Below are positions 6,996 to 14,571 of a DNA stretch of 14,571 nt, one piece after another. The stretch lies in assembly GCA_016871135.1 (NCBI GenBank), contig VFZQ01000043.1, positions 1 through 14,571 on the forward strand. The letters are read 5' to 3'. Under the pieces are notes generated by a model. The model did not search any database, was not told the DNA's origin, and was given only the letters and a program-made list of their open reading frames with translations. Source of the DNA: Acidobacteriota bacterium (GTDB lineage: Bacteria; Acidobacteriota; Terriglobia; Bryobacterales; Bryobacteraceae). Position numbers and translations under genes: made by a program. Within the stretch, counting starts at the first letter, position 1; every line of letters starts with the position of its first letter.

Positions 6996-8654
6996 ATGGA
7001 TGCAACGATGAGACTCGATGGCCGTGGCTTGCAAATCCTAACCGGAGCTGGGCTATTTATGCTTGTGCCGCTGGCGTGGTTGCAATACCGTTGGATCGAC
7101 GAAGTCGCCGCAGCGGGGCACGCCCGCACACGCGCGGACGTGAAAGCGGCAGTCGACCGAATTGCGAGCGAGTTGGATCGCGACCTCACCCGGGTGCACG
7201 TGGCGCTGATCTCCGGCCCGCCTGTGGATTCGTTCCTGGACCGACTTGCCCGCTTGCCCGAACCCGCGGAGTCGCTCTCAGTGGCGCGAATATTGAAGGT
7301 GATTGACGACGAGCCTTGGACCGCCGAAGTATGGGATGCTCAGCGACAAGCCTTCGCGCCCACCAACGCGCCGGAGTGGTGGATCAGCCGCGACCGGCGG
7401 ACGGGACCGATTCAGCCGGCGCCGCTCGCCGTTGTCGGGCCAGTGCGCGGGCGGCCGCGCTGGTTGCCTCCGTTCACTGACGGGCCGCCGCCTGGCGGAC
7501 CGCCGCCCTTTGTTCAAAGGGCCGGGAATGCCGGGGCGCCGGAGCCGTGGATCATCGTCGAGTTCGACGAAGCGAAGTTCCGAAACGAATATCTACCGCG
7601 GCTAATCTCACGTCATTTCGGCGCGGAGCGGCTGCGGGAATTCGCCGTTCGGATTGTAGTGGTTGCCAAGCCGCATGAAACGGTCTTCGCAATGGGCGAG
7701 ACCGCATGGACAACTCCCGACGCGGAAACCCCGCTGCTGCGCGGCATCATACGCGAGGATTCGCTGCCGCCTCCGCCTGGCGGACGGCCGCGGGCGCCGA
7801 TCAACGCCTCGGGGCTTTGGCGGCTGCAGGCCGCGCACGTTTCGGGATCGCTCGAAGCCGTCGCGGCTGCCACGCGGAATCGGAATCTGCTAGTTAGCGG
7901 AATTACGCTCGTGATTCTTGCGGGCGCGTTTCTCGCGCTCGCCAACGCCGCACGGCGCTCCCGCGAGTTGGCGCAGCTTCAGATGGAGTTCACCGCGGGA
8001 GTGTCGCACGAGCTGCGTTCGCCGATCGCAGTGATCGCGTCGGCGGGCGATAATCTGGCCAGCGGCATCGTCGCCGAAGCCGAACGTGTTCGCGAGTACG
8101 GCGCCATCGTGCGCGACGAAGCAACCCGGCTGAACACGATGGTGGAGCAGGTGCTTCGGTTCTCCGCGATCGAGAGCGGCCGGCTGCCGCTGGAACTCGA
8201 TGCGATGAGCGCGCGCGGCATGCTCGCGGCGGTGGAGTTGGAGTTGCGCGACACGGCATCGCGCGCGGGCTTCACGTGGAAGATCGAGGGTGCCGACGCC
8301 GCTGTCCGTGCCGATGGCAATGCGATACACGTTGCACTTCGCAACCTGGCGGAAAATGGGTTGAAACATGCGGCGGCGGGCAAGTGGCTGCGCTTCTCGG
8401 TGCAGCCTTTCGAAAAGACCGTCGACATTGTTGTCGAAGATCGCGGCCCGGGAATTCCGTCCGAGGACTTGCCGAGGCTGTTCGAACCTTTTTATCGCGG
8501 CGCCGACAGCAGGCGCAGCCAGCGCCGCGGTTCGGGGCTTGGCCTTGCGCTGGTCGAGCGGATCGTGCGCGCGCACGGCGGGGCGGTACGCGCGGAGAAC
8601 CGGCACGAAGGCGGCGCGCGATTCGTGATTACGCTCCCGGCTTACAATACTTAG
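6996..8654 (+). CDS. Membrane sensor histidine kinase
   Basis: 552 residues from ATG 6996, with AGAGGA close upstream; ATG 7008 is an alternative start. TM1 spans about 12-33. The extracytoplasmic part (about 34-296) matches no sensor fold I recognise and holds two Pro/Gly-rich segments (about 157-171 and 258-268). TM2 spans about 298-318. There is no HAMP domain: the HisKA helix begins about 10 residues after TM2. The phosphorylated His is H338 in VSHELRSP. The ATPase domain has the N-box (RNLAENGLKHA, about 449-459), G1 (DRGPGIP at 482-488), an F-box (LFEPFYRG) and G2 (GSGLGLALV). All catalytic boxes are intact. The stop lies 4 nt before the response regulator's ATG, so the two form one operon. 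The divergent neighbour encodes a CpxP/Spy-like periplasmic protein, which suggests an envelope-stress signal. The real signal is unknown. Confidence 0.93.
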   Translation: MDATMRLDGRGLQILTGAGLFMLVPLAWLQYRWIDEVAAAGHARTRADVKAAVDRIASELDRDLTRVHVALISGPPVDSFLDRLARLPEPAESLSVARILKVIDDEPWTAEVWDAQRQAFAPTNAPEWWISRDRRTGPIQPAPLAVVGPVRGRPRWLPPFTDGPPPGGPPPFVQRAGNAGAPEPWIIVEFDEAKFRNEYLPRLISRHFGAERLREFAVRIVVVAKPHETVFAMGETAWTTPDAETPLLRGIIREDSLPPPPGGRPRAPINASGLWRLQAAHVSGSLEAVAAATRNRNLLVSGITLVILAGAFLALANAARRSRELAQLQMEFTAGVSHELRSPIAVIASAGDNLASGIVAEAERVREYGAIVRDEATRLNTMVEQVLRFSAIESGRLPLELDAMSARGMLAAVELELRDTASRAGFTWKIEGADAAVRADGNAIHVALRNLAENGLKHAAAGKWLRFSVQPFEKTVDIVVEDRGPGIPSEDLPRLFEPFYRGADSRRSQRRGSGLGLALVERIVRAHGGAVRAENRHEGGARFVITLPAYNT

Positions 8655-8658
8655 ACCG

Positions 8659-9336
8659 ATGGCGCTGATACTCATCGTCGAGGACGAACCCGGGCTGCGG
8701 CTCACACTCACCGACCGGCTGAAGGCCGAGGGCTACGTTGTCGAGACGCGCGACGACGGCATCGCCGGTCTCGACGCCGCCCGCGCGCATGGATACGATT
8801 TGATCCTGCTCGACGTGATGCTGCCGGGCATGGATGGCTTTCGCGTCTGCCAGACTTTGCGTGAAGAGGACGTCGACACGCCGATCATCATGCTAACCGC
8901 GCGAGGCAACGTCGGCGATCGGATAACCGGACTGAAGTCCGGCGCCGACGACTATCTACCCAAGCCATTTCACATGCAAGAGCTCCTGCTGCGCATGGAG
9001 GCGATTTTGCGGCGCACAAAGAAAGAGGCTCTCGCGCAAAACGTGCGCTTCGGCGCGATCGAGATCGACGCGAAGGCGGCGCTGGTGCGGCGCGGCGGCG
9101 CGGAGGTCACGTTGTCGGCGAAAGAGTATCAGTTGATGCGATACCTGGTCCAGCGGCCGGGCGAAGTCGTCAACCGCGATACGCTATTGCGCGAAGTGTG
9201 GGGCTACAACGCAACGCCCAATACGCGGACTGTTGATGTGCATATGACGTGGCTGCGGCAAAAGCTCGAAAACGATCCGGCTTCGCCCGCGCATTTCGTC
9301 ACGGTTCGGGGCATGGGATACCGGTTCGACGGGTAA
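8659..9336 (+). CDS. OmpR/PhoB-family response regulator
   Basis: 225 residues from ATG 8659. The receiver domain (1-120) has the acidic pair E8/D9, phosphoacceptor D52 in LLDVMLPGMDG, T80 and K102 (LPKPF). The winged-helix domain of the OmpR type (about 130-225) shows LSAKEYQLMRYL, VVNRDTLLREVWGY, RTVDVHMTWLRQKLE and FVTVRGMGYRFDG. It is the partner of the kinase encoded immediately upstream. Its full length and intact residues suggest a normal phospho-activated DNA-binding protein. Likely targets are its own operon and the divergent LTxxQ gene; this is inferred from gene order. Confidence 0.95.
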   Translation: MALILIVEDEPGLRLTLTDRLKAEGYVVETRDDGIAGLDAARAHGYDLILLDVMLPGMDGFRVCQTLREEDVDTPIIMLTARGNVGDRITGLKSGADDYLPKPFHMQELLLRMEAILRRTKKEALAQNVRFGAIEIDAKAALVRRGGAEVTLSAKEYQLMRYLVQRPGEVVNRDTLLREVWGYNATPNTRTVDVHMTWLRQKLENDPASPAHFVTVRGMGYRFDG

Positions 9337-9340
9337 AAGC

Positions 9341-9372
9341 ACGAACGCCCCGGTGCGGGCCGGGGCGTTCGT
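9341..9372. terminator. Bidirectional intrinsic terminator, 13-bp perfect stem
   Basis: ACGAACGCCCCGG (9341-9353) pairs exactly with CCGGGGCGTTCGT (9360-9372) around a 6-nt loop, 4 nt after the response-regulator stop. GTTTGTTG follows on the plus strand, and AAAA precedes it, giving TTTT on the minus strand. It lies between convergent operons and can stop transcription from both sides. Confidence 0.9.
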
Positions 9373-9396
9373 GTTTGTTGAATTCTGGGATCGGTC

Positions 9397-10815
9397 TTAG
9401 AACTGATTCCAGAGGTATTGATTGTACACCTCGTGGTGGAACTGCACTTCGGGCACCTTAACAACTGTTCCGAGAAGGCGAGCGCAACGATCGGCCGAGG
9501 CCTTCTTTAGATCCGCGTAGCGGCCCTTGACATCGTTGCCGAGCAACGTGCCGGTCCACTCGGCGTTGTTGAAGTTGTCGAGCGCGTCGTAGATGTTGTC
9601 GGGCAAGTAACGCTTCGCCTGACGGAGGTTCTTCTCCTTCGAGATGTTGCCTTCCAGGCCGGTCTTGAACACCGAGAGCAGCACCATATACGGATTGGCG
9701 TCGGGGCCGACCGAGCGGACTTCAACGCGCGCGGAACGCTCGTTGCCGATCGGGATGCGGACCATCGAACCGCGATCGACCGCCGAGGCGATAATCTGGT
9801 TCGGCGCTTCGAAGTGCGGATCGAGACGGCGATAGGCATTGACCGACGCGTTGAGCATCAGGCAGATGTCGTTGCCGTGCGTGAGGATACGGTCGACGAA
9901 GCTCCACGCGAACTTCGAGATCTTCTCCTGGCCTTGCGGATCCCAGAAGAGGTTCTTGCCTTTCTTCGAGATCGAGACGTTGGTGTGCATGCCGGAGCCG
10001 TTGACGCCAACGACCGGCTTGGGCAGAAACGACGCAGTGAGGCCCATCTTGCGGGCAACCTGGCGGCAGATCAGTTTGTAGAGCTGGATCTGATCGGCGG
10101 CCGCGACGACTTCGCCGTAACCGTAATTGATTTCAAACTGCGACGGCGCGACTTCCGGGTGATCCTTTTCGTTCTGGAAGCCCATGGCGCGCTGCACTTC
10201 GGCCGTGGTGTCGATGAAGGTGCGGAGCGGGTCGCCGGGCAGCGAATGATAGTAGCCGCCGGTGTTGACGTACTCAAACTTGCCGGTTTTGTAGTAGTCG
10301 CGCTCGGCGTCTTGACCCGCGAAAAGGAAGCCTTCGATTTCGTTGGCCGCGTTGAGCGTGTAGCCGTCGGAAGCGAATTTGCTCTGCGCGTAGCCCTTGA
10401 GCACGCCACGGATGTCGCCCTGGTAGAACGAACCATCCTTGTCGATGACTTCGCAGAAAGCGAGAACCTTGCCCGCGCCGAAGATGTCGGCGGGGGCGTG
10501 GTAGAAGGCCGACCAGTCGATGCCAAGGCGCAGGTCGCTCTCGCGCTGGGCGGTAAATCCGCGGATCGAGGAGCCGTCGAAGGTCAGGTTGTCCCAGCTT
10601 CCCAGCAGGAACTTCTTGTCATAGTCGAGCATGTGCAGGCGGCCTTCCAGGTCGCTGAACATGACGGTGACGGCCTTGATCCGTTTCTCGTCGGTCAGGT
10701 ACTTCAAGCGTTCTTCACGAATCTGCTCGGGGGCGACGCGATTTTTGCGCTGCTCCTTGCACTGCAGATTTTTCTCTTCCAGCTCCGCGTAGGAAAGCTC
10801 TAAGAATTCGCGCAT
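9397..10815 (-). CDS. Glutamine synthetase family protein, non-canonical type I
   Basis: 472 residues from ATG 10815; the ribosome site is poor (AGGAG about 14 nt away). The predicted reaction is glutamate + NH3 + ATP to glutamine in the cytoplasm. The fold is type I: beta-grasp with DGSSIRGF at 80-87, then the catalytic domain. Metal and substrate residues are kept: E159/E161 (NEIEGF), H219 and E221 (HPEVAPSQFE), E228, NGSGMH with H277, E336 (HFEAPN) and E365/R367 (VEVRS). The sequence differs from usual GlnA: GVNGSGMHTN for GDNGSGMHxH, DRGSMVRIPIGNERSARVEV for NRSASIRIP..KxKRIE, and around Tyr409 NIYDALDN instead of the adenylylation segment LYDLPPEE. It is probably active but not adenylylated. 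It could instead ligate another amine, as some GS-like enzymes do. It is downstream of xseA on the same strand with its own apparent promoter. Confidence 0.87.
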   Translation of the reverse strand: MREFLELSYAELEEKNLQCKEQRKNRVAPEQIREERLKYLTDEKRIKAVTVMFSDLEGRLHMLDYDKKFLLGSWDNLTFDGSSIRGFTAQRESDLRLGIDWSAFYHAPADIFGAGKVLAFCEVIDKDGSFYQGDIRGVLKGYAQSKFASDGYTLNAANEIEGFLFAGQDAERDYYKTGKFEYVNTGGYYHSLPGDPLRTFIDTTAEVQRAMGFQNEKDHPEVAPSQFEINYGYGEVVAAADQIQLYKLICRQVARKMGLTASFLPKPVVGVNGSGMHTNVSISKKGKNLFWDPQGQEKISKFAWSFVDRILTHGNDICLMLNASVNAYRRLDPHFEAPNQIIASAVDRGSMVRIPIGNERSARVEVRSVGPDANPYMVLLSVFKTGLEGNISKEKNLRQAKRYLPDNIYDALDNFNNAEWTGTLLGNDVKGRYADLKKASADRCARLLGTVVKVPEVQFHHEVYNQYLWNQF

Positions 10816-10878
10816 GTTGGTAGTTCAATCTCCTCGAACGTTGGGGGTTGCGATCAGCGTACGAGACGCCGATTCTCG

Positions 10879-10884
10879 ATTATA
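10879..10884 (-). promoter_or_regulatory. -10 box (TATAAT) upstream of the non-canonical glutamine synthetase
   Basis: A perfect TATAAT on the minus strand lies about 64 nt before the ATG at 10815, inside the 134-bp xseA-to-GS gap. The -35 is weak (GCGACC at 18 nt). Together with the gap size this suggests the synthetase has its own promoter and a leader of about 55 nt. Confidence 0.4.
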
Positions 10885-10949
10885 GACAACGGAAGGCCGT
10901 CCGGTCGCGGGTTTTCGCGGAAAATTTCTAATCGAATATTTTATGGGGG

Positions 10950-12314
10950 CTATTGGACTGGCTGATGGGTCGTTGCCACCGCCGTTCCTTCGCCCTCCGC
11001 TAGCCTGATTCTGATCGGCGTACCCGGCGCCATTTGGGCCGGGTTGCGGACGATAGCGCCGTCTTCGCGAGATACGACAGCGAAGCCACGGGCCAATATT
11101 TGCAAGGGGTTGAGCGATTGCAGCCGGCCCGCGAGCACTTCCAGCCGCGACGTCCGCTGAGCGGTGATCGCGGCACGGGCGGCGTCCAATCGGGCCCGGA
11201 GCGACTCGTTTCGCCGTTTGGCGGCGGTAATTATGAGACGCAGATCGAGCCGGCGGAGCGCCTGTTCAAGCGCGTTAAAGCGGGTCCGATGTTTCGTCAG
11301 TTGAGCGGCGATCAGGGACTTTGCCGACTGGCTGGCGTCGTCGACGCGCTGACCGGTGCGGAACAACCGCCGCTCGACGATCGTTAGCGCGCGCTGCGTC
11401 GAAACACTCTGCAACCGCCGCGCGGCGGAGGCCAGACGAAGACGCAGGTCTTGCTTCATGCGCGCCTCAGCGGTGCGGAGTTGATCGAGCACGGTCTCTC
11501 GAGAGGCGGTGACGATCTCGGCGGCGGCGCTGGGAGTTGGCGCGCGGAGATCGGCCACGAAGTCGGCGATCGTGAAATCGGTCTCGTGGCCAACAGCGGA
11601 AATGACGGGGACAGTTGAAGCGGCGATCGCGCGCGCCAACGGCTCTTCGTTGAACGCCCAGAGGTCCTCGATCGATCCCCCGCCCCGCGCAACGATGACG
11701 ACATCGGCCCACGGGTTCTCGTTGAAGTAGCGCACGCCCGCGGCGACCTGCTCGGCCGCGCCATGTCCCTGCACCAACGCCGGAAACACACGCACATGCG
11801 CGCCGCGGAAACGTCGTTCGATCACATGCAGGATGTCGCGGATCACGGCGCCCGTCGGACTGGTGACGATGCCGATGTTCCGCGGAAATTTCGGAATCAG
11901 TTTCTTGCGATCGCTCTCGAACAAGCCTTCGGCCGCGAGTTTCTTCTTCAGCTTTTCGAACGCCGCTTGCAACGCGCCGGCGCCGATCGGCTGCACGGCG
12001 TCGACGATCAACTGATACTCGCCGCGCACGTTGTAGACTTCAATACGCCCGCGAAGCAGCACCTCGACGCCGTCTTGCGGCTTAAAGCGCAGAAGCCGGT
12101 ATGCACCCTTCCAACAGGCGCATTTGAGCGCCGCCTTGTCGTCTTTGATGGTGAAGTAGGCGTGCCCCGACGCGGCAAGCTTGAAGCCCGACACCTCACC
12201 GCTCACCCAGATGTTCGCGTAGGCGTCGGAAAGGAGCGCGCCGATCTCCTCGGTCAGTTCGCCGACCGTGTATTCGCGCCGTTCGAAGACGATGTCGGCC
12301 GATGGTTCTCTCAT
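10950..12314 (-). CDS. xseA: Exodeoxyribonuclease VII large subunit
   Basis: 454 residues from ATG 12314. The open frame continues upstream, but earlier starts would overlap the divergent glnA, and the family N-terminus (YTVGELTEEIGALL) follows this ATG at once. With the small subunit XseB, the enzyme degrades single-stranded DNA in both directions to oligonucleotides. The N-terminal OB-fold (about 10-105) contains IWVSGEVSGFK and HAYFTIKDD. The catalytic core has PRNIGIVTSPTGAVIRDI, VARGGGSIEDLWAFN and AVGHETDFTIADFVADLRAPTPSAA. A long helical, coiled-coil-like part with many Arg and Gln follows (about 270-400). The C-terminal segment holds LNPLQILARGFAVVSRE. All hallmarks are present and the length is normal. 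xseB, which often follows, is not in this window; a glutamine synthetase gene comes next instead. The ribosome site before the ATG is weak. Confidence 0.95.
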   Translation of the reverse strand: MREPSADIVFERREYTVGELTEEIGALLSDAYANIWVSGEVSGFKLAASGHAYFTIKDDKAALKCACWKGAYRLLRFKPQDGVEVLLRGRIEVYNVRGEYQLIVDAVQPIGAGALQAAFEKLKKKLAAEGLFESDRKKLIPKFPRNIGIVTSPTGAVIRDILHVIERRFRGAHVRVFPALVQGHGAAEQVAAGVRYFNENPWADVVIVARGGGSIEDLWAFNEEPLARAIAASTVPVISAVGHETDFTIADFVADLRAPTPSAAAEIVTASRETVLDQLRTAEARMKQDLRLRLASAARRLQSVSTQRALTIVERRLFRTGQRVDDASQSAKSLIAAQLTKHRTRFNALEQALRRLDLRLIITAAKRRNESLRARLDAARAAITAQRTSRLEVLAGRLQSLNPLQILARGFAVVSREDGAIVRNPAQMAPGTPIRIRLAEGEGTAVATTHQPVQ

Positions 12315-12372
12315 GCTTTGATTTGCTCGCGCGCCCAGTTGCGAGCTAGGCTGGTCAAGCGGCACTACATAT

Positions 12373-12388
12373 TGTTTCACGTGGAGAG
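12373..12388. other. parS-like sequence (TGTTTCACGTG + degenerate right half)
   Basis: The first 11 of 16 bases match the ParB-site consensus TGTTTCACGTGAAACA exactly. The right half (GAGAG) matches only once, giving 12 of 16. It overlaps the Shine-Dalgarno of glnA. Most likely a chance half-site; recorded because parS is rarely approached by chance over 11 contiguous bases. Confidence 0.15.
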
Positions 12389-12393
12389 GTTTC

Positions 12394-13803
12394 ATGAGTC
12401 CCAAGGACGTTCTCGCATTCGCGAAGGCGGAAGGCGCGCGGCAGGTCGACATCCGGTTCACCGATATACCCGGCCTACAGCATCACATTACATACCCGAT
12501 CTCGCAGTTGACCGAGGACTCCTTCGAGGACGGATTCGGCATTGACGGCTCGTCGATCCGCGGCTGGGCGGCGATCAACGAGAGCGACATGCTGCTGATT
12601 CCCGATCCGGCGACAGCGATCATCGACCCGTTCTACAGCGTGCCGACCGTGGTCATGACCGGCAACGTGCTGGACCCGATCACGAAGCAGAAGTACGATC
12701 GCGATCCCCGCAACATCGCCCGCAAAGCCGAAGCGCACCTGCAGAACACGGGCCTCGCCGATACCTGCTATTTGGGCGCCGAAGCCGAGTTCTTCATCTT
12801 CGACAACGTTTCGTTCGACTCGACGCCGAACGCGGCGTTCTACGAGATCGACGCCGAGGAAGGCCGCTGGAACACAGGCCGCAAGGAGAACAATCACGGC
12901 TATCGGCCGCGGTACAAGGAAGGCTACTTCCCCGTGCCGCCGACCGATCATTATCAGGACTTGCGCGCCGAAATGGTGGAGGTTTTGGAGAAGGCGGGGA
13001 TTGTCGTCGAGTGCCATCATCACGAGGTCGCCACCGGCGGGCAGTGCGAGATCGATCAAAAGTTCGAAACGCTGGTGAAGTCGGCGGACAACATGATGAC
13101 CTACAAGTACATCGTGCGGAACGTGGCGCATCAGTTCGGCAAGTCGGTGACATTCATGCCGAAGCCGATTTTCGGCGACAACGGCAGCGGCATGCATTGT
13201 CATCAGTCGTTGTGGAAGGACGGCAAGCCGTTGTTTGCCGGCGATGGCTACGCGGGCCTTTCGCAGATGGCGTTGTGGTACATCGGCGGATTGTTACGGC
13301 ATGCGCGCTCGTTGTCGGCGATCATCGCGCCGACGACGAATTCGTATAAGCGATTGGTGCCGGGTTACGAGGCGCCGGTGAATCTGGCCTACAGCCGCCG
13401 CAACCGGTCGGCAGCATGCCGTATTCCGATGTACTCGGCAAGTCCGAAGTCCAAGCGCGTCGAATTCCGCCCGCCCGATCCGTCGTGTAATCCGTACCTG
13501 GCGTTTTCGGCGATGTTGATGGCGGGGCTCGACGGCGTGATCAACAAGATCGATCCGGGCGAATCGCTCGACAAGGACATCTACGACCTCTCACCCGAAG
13601 AGATGAAGAGCGTGCCTTCGATGCCGGCGTCGCTGGAAGAAGCGCTGTATTGCCTCGAAGAGGATCACACATTCTTGCTGAAGGGTGATGTATTTACCGA
13701 GGAGTTGATTGAGACGTACGTTTCGTATAAGAGCAAGCACGAGGCGGACGCGGTCAGGCAGCGGCCTCATCCGTATGAGTTTGCGCTCTACTACGATATT
13801 TAG
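12394..13803 (+). CDS. glnA: Type I glutamine synthetase, canonical (adenylylation-type)
   Basis: 469 residues from ATG 12394, with GGAGAGG at 12383-12389. It is the central ammonia-assimilation enzyme, a cytoplasmic dodecamer. Length and residue positions follow the enterobacterial enzyme closely: DGSSIRGW at 51-58, E130/E132 (GAEAEFF), HHHEVATGGQ at 208-217, E219, GDNGSGMHCHQS with H268, NSYKRLVPGYEAP with E326, NRSAACRIP, and E357/R359. Tyr397 lies in DIYDLSPEE, the segment that adenylyltransferase GlnE modifies in beta-type enzymes, so regulation by adenylylation is likely. The C-terminus HPYEFALYYDI is typical. It is divergent from xseA (79 bp between starts). No glnB or ntr gene is in the window. 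Its sequence is far from the second synthetase at 9397-10815, so they are old paralogues and not a recent duplication. Confidence 0.96.
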   Translation: MSPKDVLAFAKAEGARQVDIRFTDIPGLQHHITYPISQLTEDSFEDGFGIDGSSIRGWAAINESDMLLIPDPATAIIDPFYSVPTVVMTGNVLDPITKQKYDRDPRNIARKAEAHLQNTGLADTCYLGAEAEFFIFDNVSFDSTPNAAFYEIDAEEGRWNTGRKENNHGYRPRYKEGYFPVPPTDHYQDLRAEMVEVLEKAGIVVECHHHEVATGGQCEIDQKFETLVKSADNMMTYKYIVRNVAHQFGKSVTFMPKPIFGDNGSGMHCHQSLWKDGKPLFAGDGYAGLSQMALWYIGGLLRHARSLSAIIAPTTNSYKRLVPGYEAPVNLAYSRRNRSAACRIPMYSASPKSKRVEFRPPDPSCNPYLAFSAMLMAGLDGVINKIDPGESLDKDIYDLSPEEMKSVPSMPASLEEALYCLEEDHTFLLKGDVFTEELIETYVSYKSKHEADAVRQRPHPYEFALYYDI

Positions 13804-13906
13804 CCTGGACGCGATCCGGTAAACGGCTTTCAAGCGCTGGAGAACTGGATGACTAGTCCTTCGGTGGCCTTATCGCTGCGTTCGGATCTGCGACTGCGGC
13901 TTCAGT

Positions 13907-14571
13907 CTAGCGCGTCGTCGAGGCCGTTGGCCCCGCCGCATCAAACCCATGTTGCAGCCGATGCGTCGGACCATCGAAAAACTGGGTCGATTTGAAAAGT
14001 TCGTGGCGCCCGTCGCCGGCCTCCGGCGCCGCCAGCGCGAGAATCTCTTTTCGCGCTTCGGAAGATAGCGGCTTGAAATCAGCCGCGATCTTAATATCGG
14101 CCTGCAACTGTTCCATCGTCGTGTACCCCCGGCACAACGTGGTAATCGGAAGGCTCAACGAATACCGCACGCACTGCTCGGCGGTCAGTTTCGTCTGCGA
14201 CGGAATGCGCGCCACGTACGGCCCGCCGCCGAGGCACTTCATGCCGATTACCGACACGCCCTTTTTCACGCACACCGGCACGACTTCGTTCTGAAAGCTC
14301 CTAAAGAACGCGTCGAGCGGATTGATCGGCATCTGCGCCGTCGTCCACGCCACATTCTTCGCGAGCATCTTGAGATGAATCGACGGATCCTTGTGCCCGG
14401 TGAAGCCGATGTGGCGGACCTTACCCGCCTTCTGCGCTTCGAGCGCCGCCTTCAACGGCCCGCGCTCAACGATCCAATCCGGATCGTTGTCATAGTTGAT
14501 TTCGTGAAACTGCCACAGATCGAGCCGGTCGGTCTGCAACCGCCGCAGGCTCTCATCGAGATTCGCCATTG
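13907..14571 (-). CDS. Aldo/keto reductase family protein (N-terminus cut by window edge)
   Basis: The frame runs open to the right edge, so the true start is outside; the ATG at 14569 is an internal Met. About 220 C-terminal residues are visible. The family pattern is clear: LDESLRRLQTDRLDLWQFHEIN (the His belongs to the active site), then GKVRHIGFTGH, INPLD, and VSVIGMKCLGGG. The region holding the catalytic Asp, Tyr and Lys is outside the window, so activity cannot be judged. Such enzymes reduce carbonyls with NAD(P)H; the substrate is unknown. The tail after APEAGDGRHELFK is not conserved in ways I recognise. It converges on glnA with a 103-bp gap that shows no convincing terminator. Confidence 0.85.
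   Translation of the reverse strand, partial: MANLDESLRRLQTDRLDLWQFHEINYDNDPDWIVERGPLKAALEAQKAGKVRHIGFTGHKDPSIHLKMLAKNVAWTTAQMPINPLDAFFRSFQNEVVPVCVKKGVSVIGMKCLGGGPYVARIPSQTKLTAEQCVRYSLSLPITTLCRGYTTMEQLQADIKIAADFKPLSSEARKEILALAAPEAGDGRHELFKSTQFFDGPTHRLQHGFDAAGPTASTTR

Noticed and set aside
7890..8711. Open frame on the minus strand opposite the kinase and regulator start
   Set aside because: It spans the kinase-regulator junction antisense and has shadow-like composition.
9814..10803. Long open frame on the plus strand (329 codons)
   Set aside because: Antisense to the well-supported glutamine synthetase; repetitive Val/Asp/Glu/Arg composition, no recognisable family.
12360..12375. Sigma-54-like promoter (CGGCAC...TTG) before glnA
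   Set aside because: The GG to G(C) spacing is one base too long, the last element reads TTGT, and the transcript would begin inside the ribosome site.
12315..12461. 49-codon upstream extension of xseA
   Set aside because: It overlaps the glnA start and adds nothing that resembles the XseA N-terminus.
12475..13203. Open frame on the minus strand opposite glnA
   Set aside because: glnA on the other strand is certain over its whole length; the shadow product has no domain.

Overview
The window is GC-rich, gene-dense bacterial chromosome. The gene set suggests an Acidobacteriota member, perhaps Bryobacter/Solibacter-like. The pointers are a winged-helix/TM/TPR regulator of a type common there, a PEP-CTERM protein, a CpxP/Spy-like protein beside a two-component system, and two type I glutamine synthetases. 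This placement is inferred from protein character and was not tested by a search. I see no insertion sequence, CRISPR array, tRNA, rRNA or phage gene.

Layout. (1) Positions 1-1245 (-) carry a regulator cut off by the left edge. It is divergent from a PEP-CTERM exported protein (1334-2320, +). (2) Positions 2497-5008 (-) look like a four-gene cell-envelope operon. In transcription order it holds a 58-residue membrane protein, a lytic transglycosylase, a PDZ/S41-type protease homologue that has lost its catalytic Ser and Lys, and an FmdB-type zinc-ribbon protein. (3) Threonine synthase (5072-6262, +) is divergent from that operon and ends at a strong hairpin. (4) A small LTxxQ periplasmic protein (6356-6862, -) is divergent from a sensor kinase/response regulator pair (6996-9336, +), the same architecture as cpxP-cpxRA. 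A 13-bp perfect bidirectional terminator follows. (5) A divergent-type glutamine synthetase (9397-10815, -) lies downstream of xseA (10950-12314, -). xseA is divergent from a canonical GlnA (12394-13803, +). (6) An aldo/keto reductase (13907-14571, -) is cut off by the right edge.

Most genes are recognisable housekeeping or envelope functions, and no obvious new multi-gene system stands out. The best candidates for something undescribed are the catalytically dead S41 homologue in an operon with a peptidoglycan-cleaving enzyme, the non-canonical glutamine synthetase paired across xseA with the canonical one, and the cpx-like locus.
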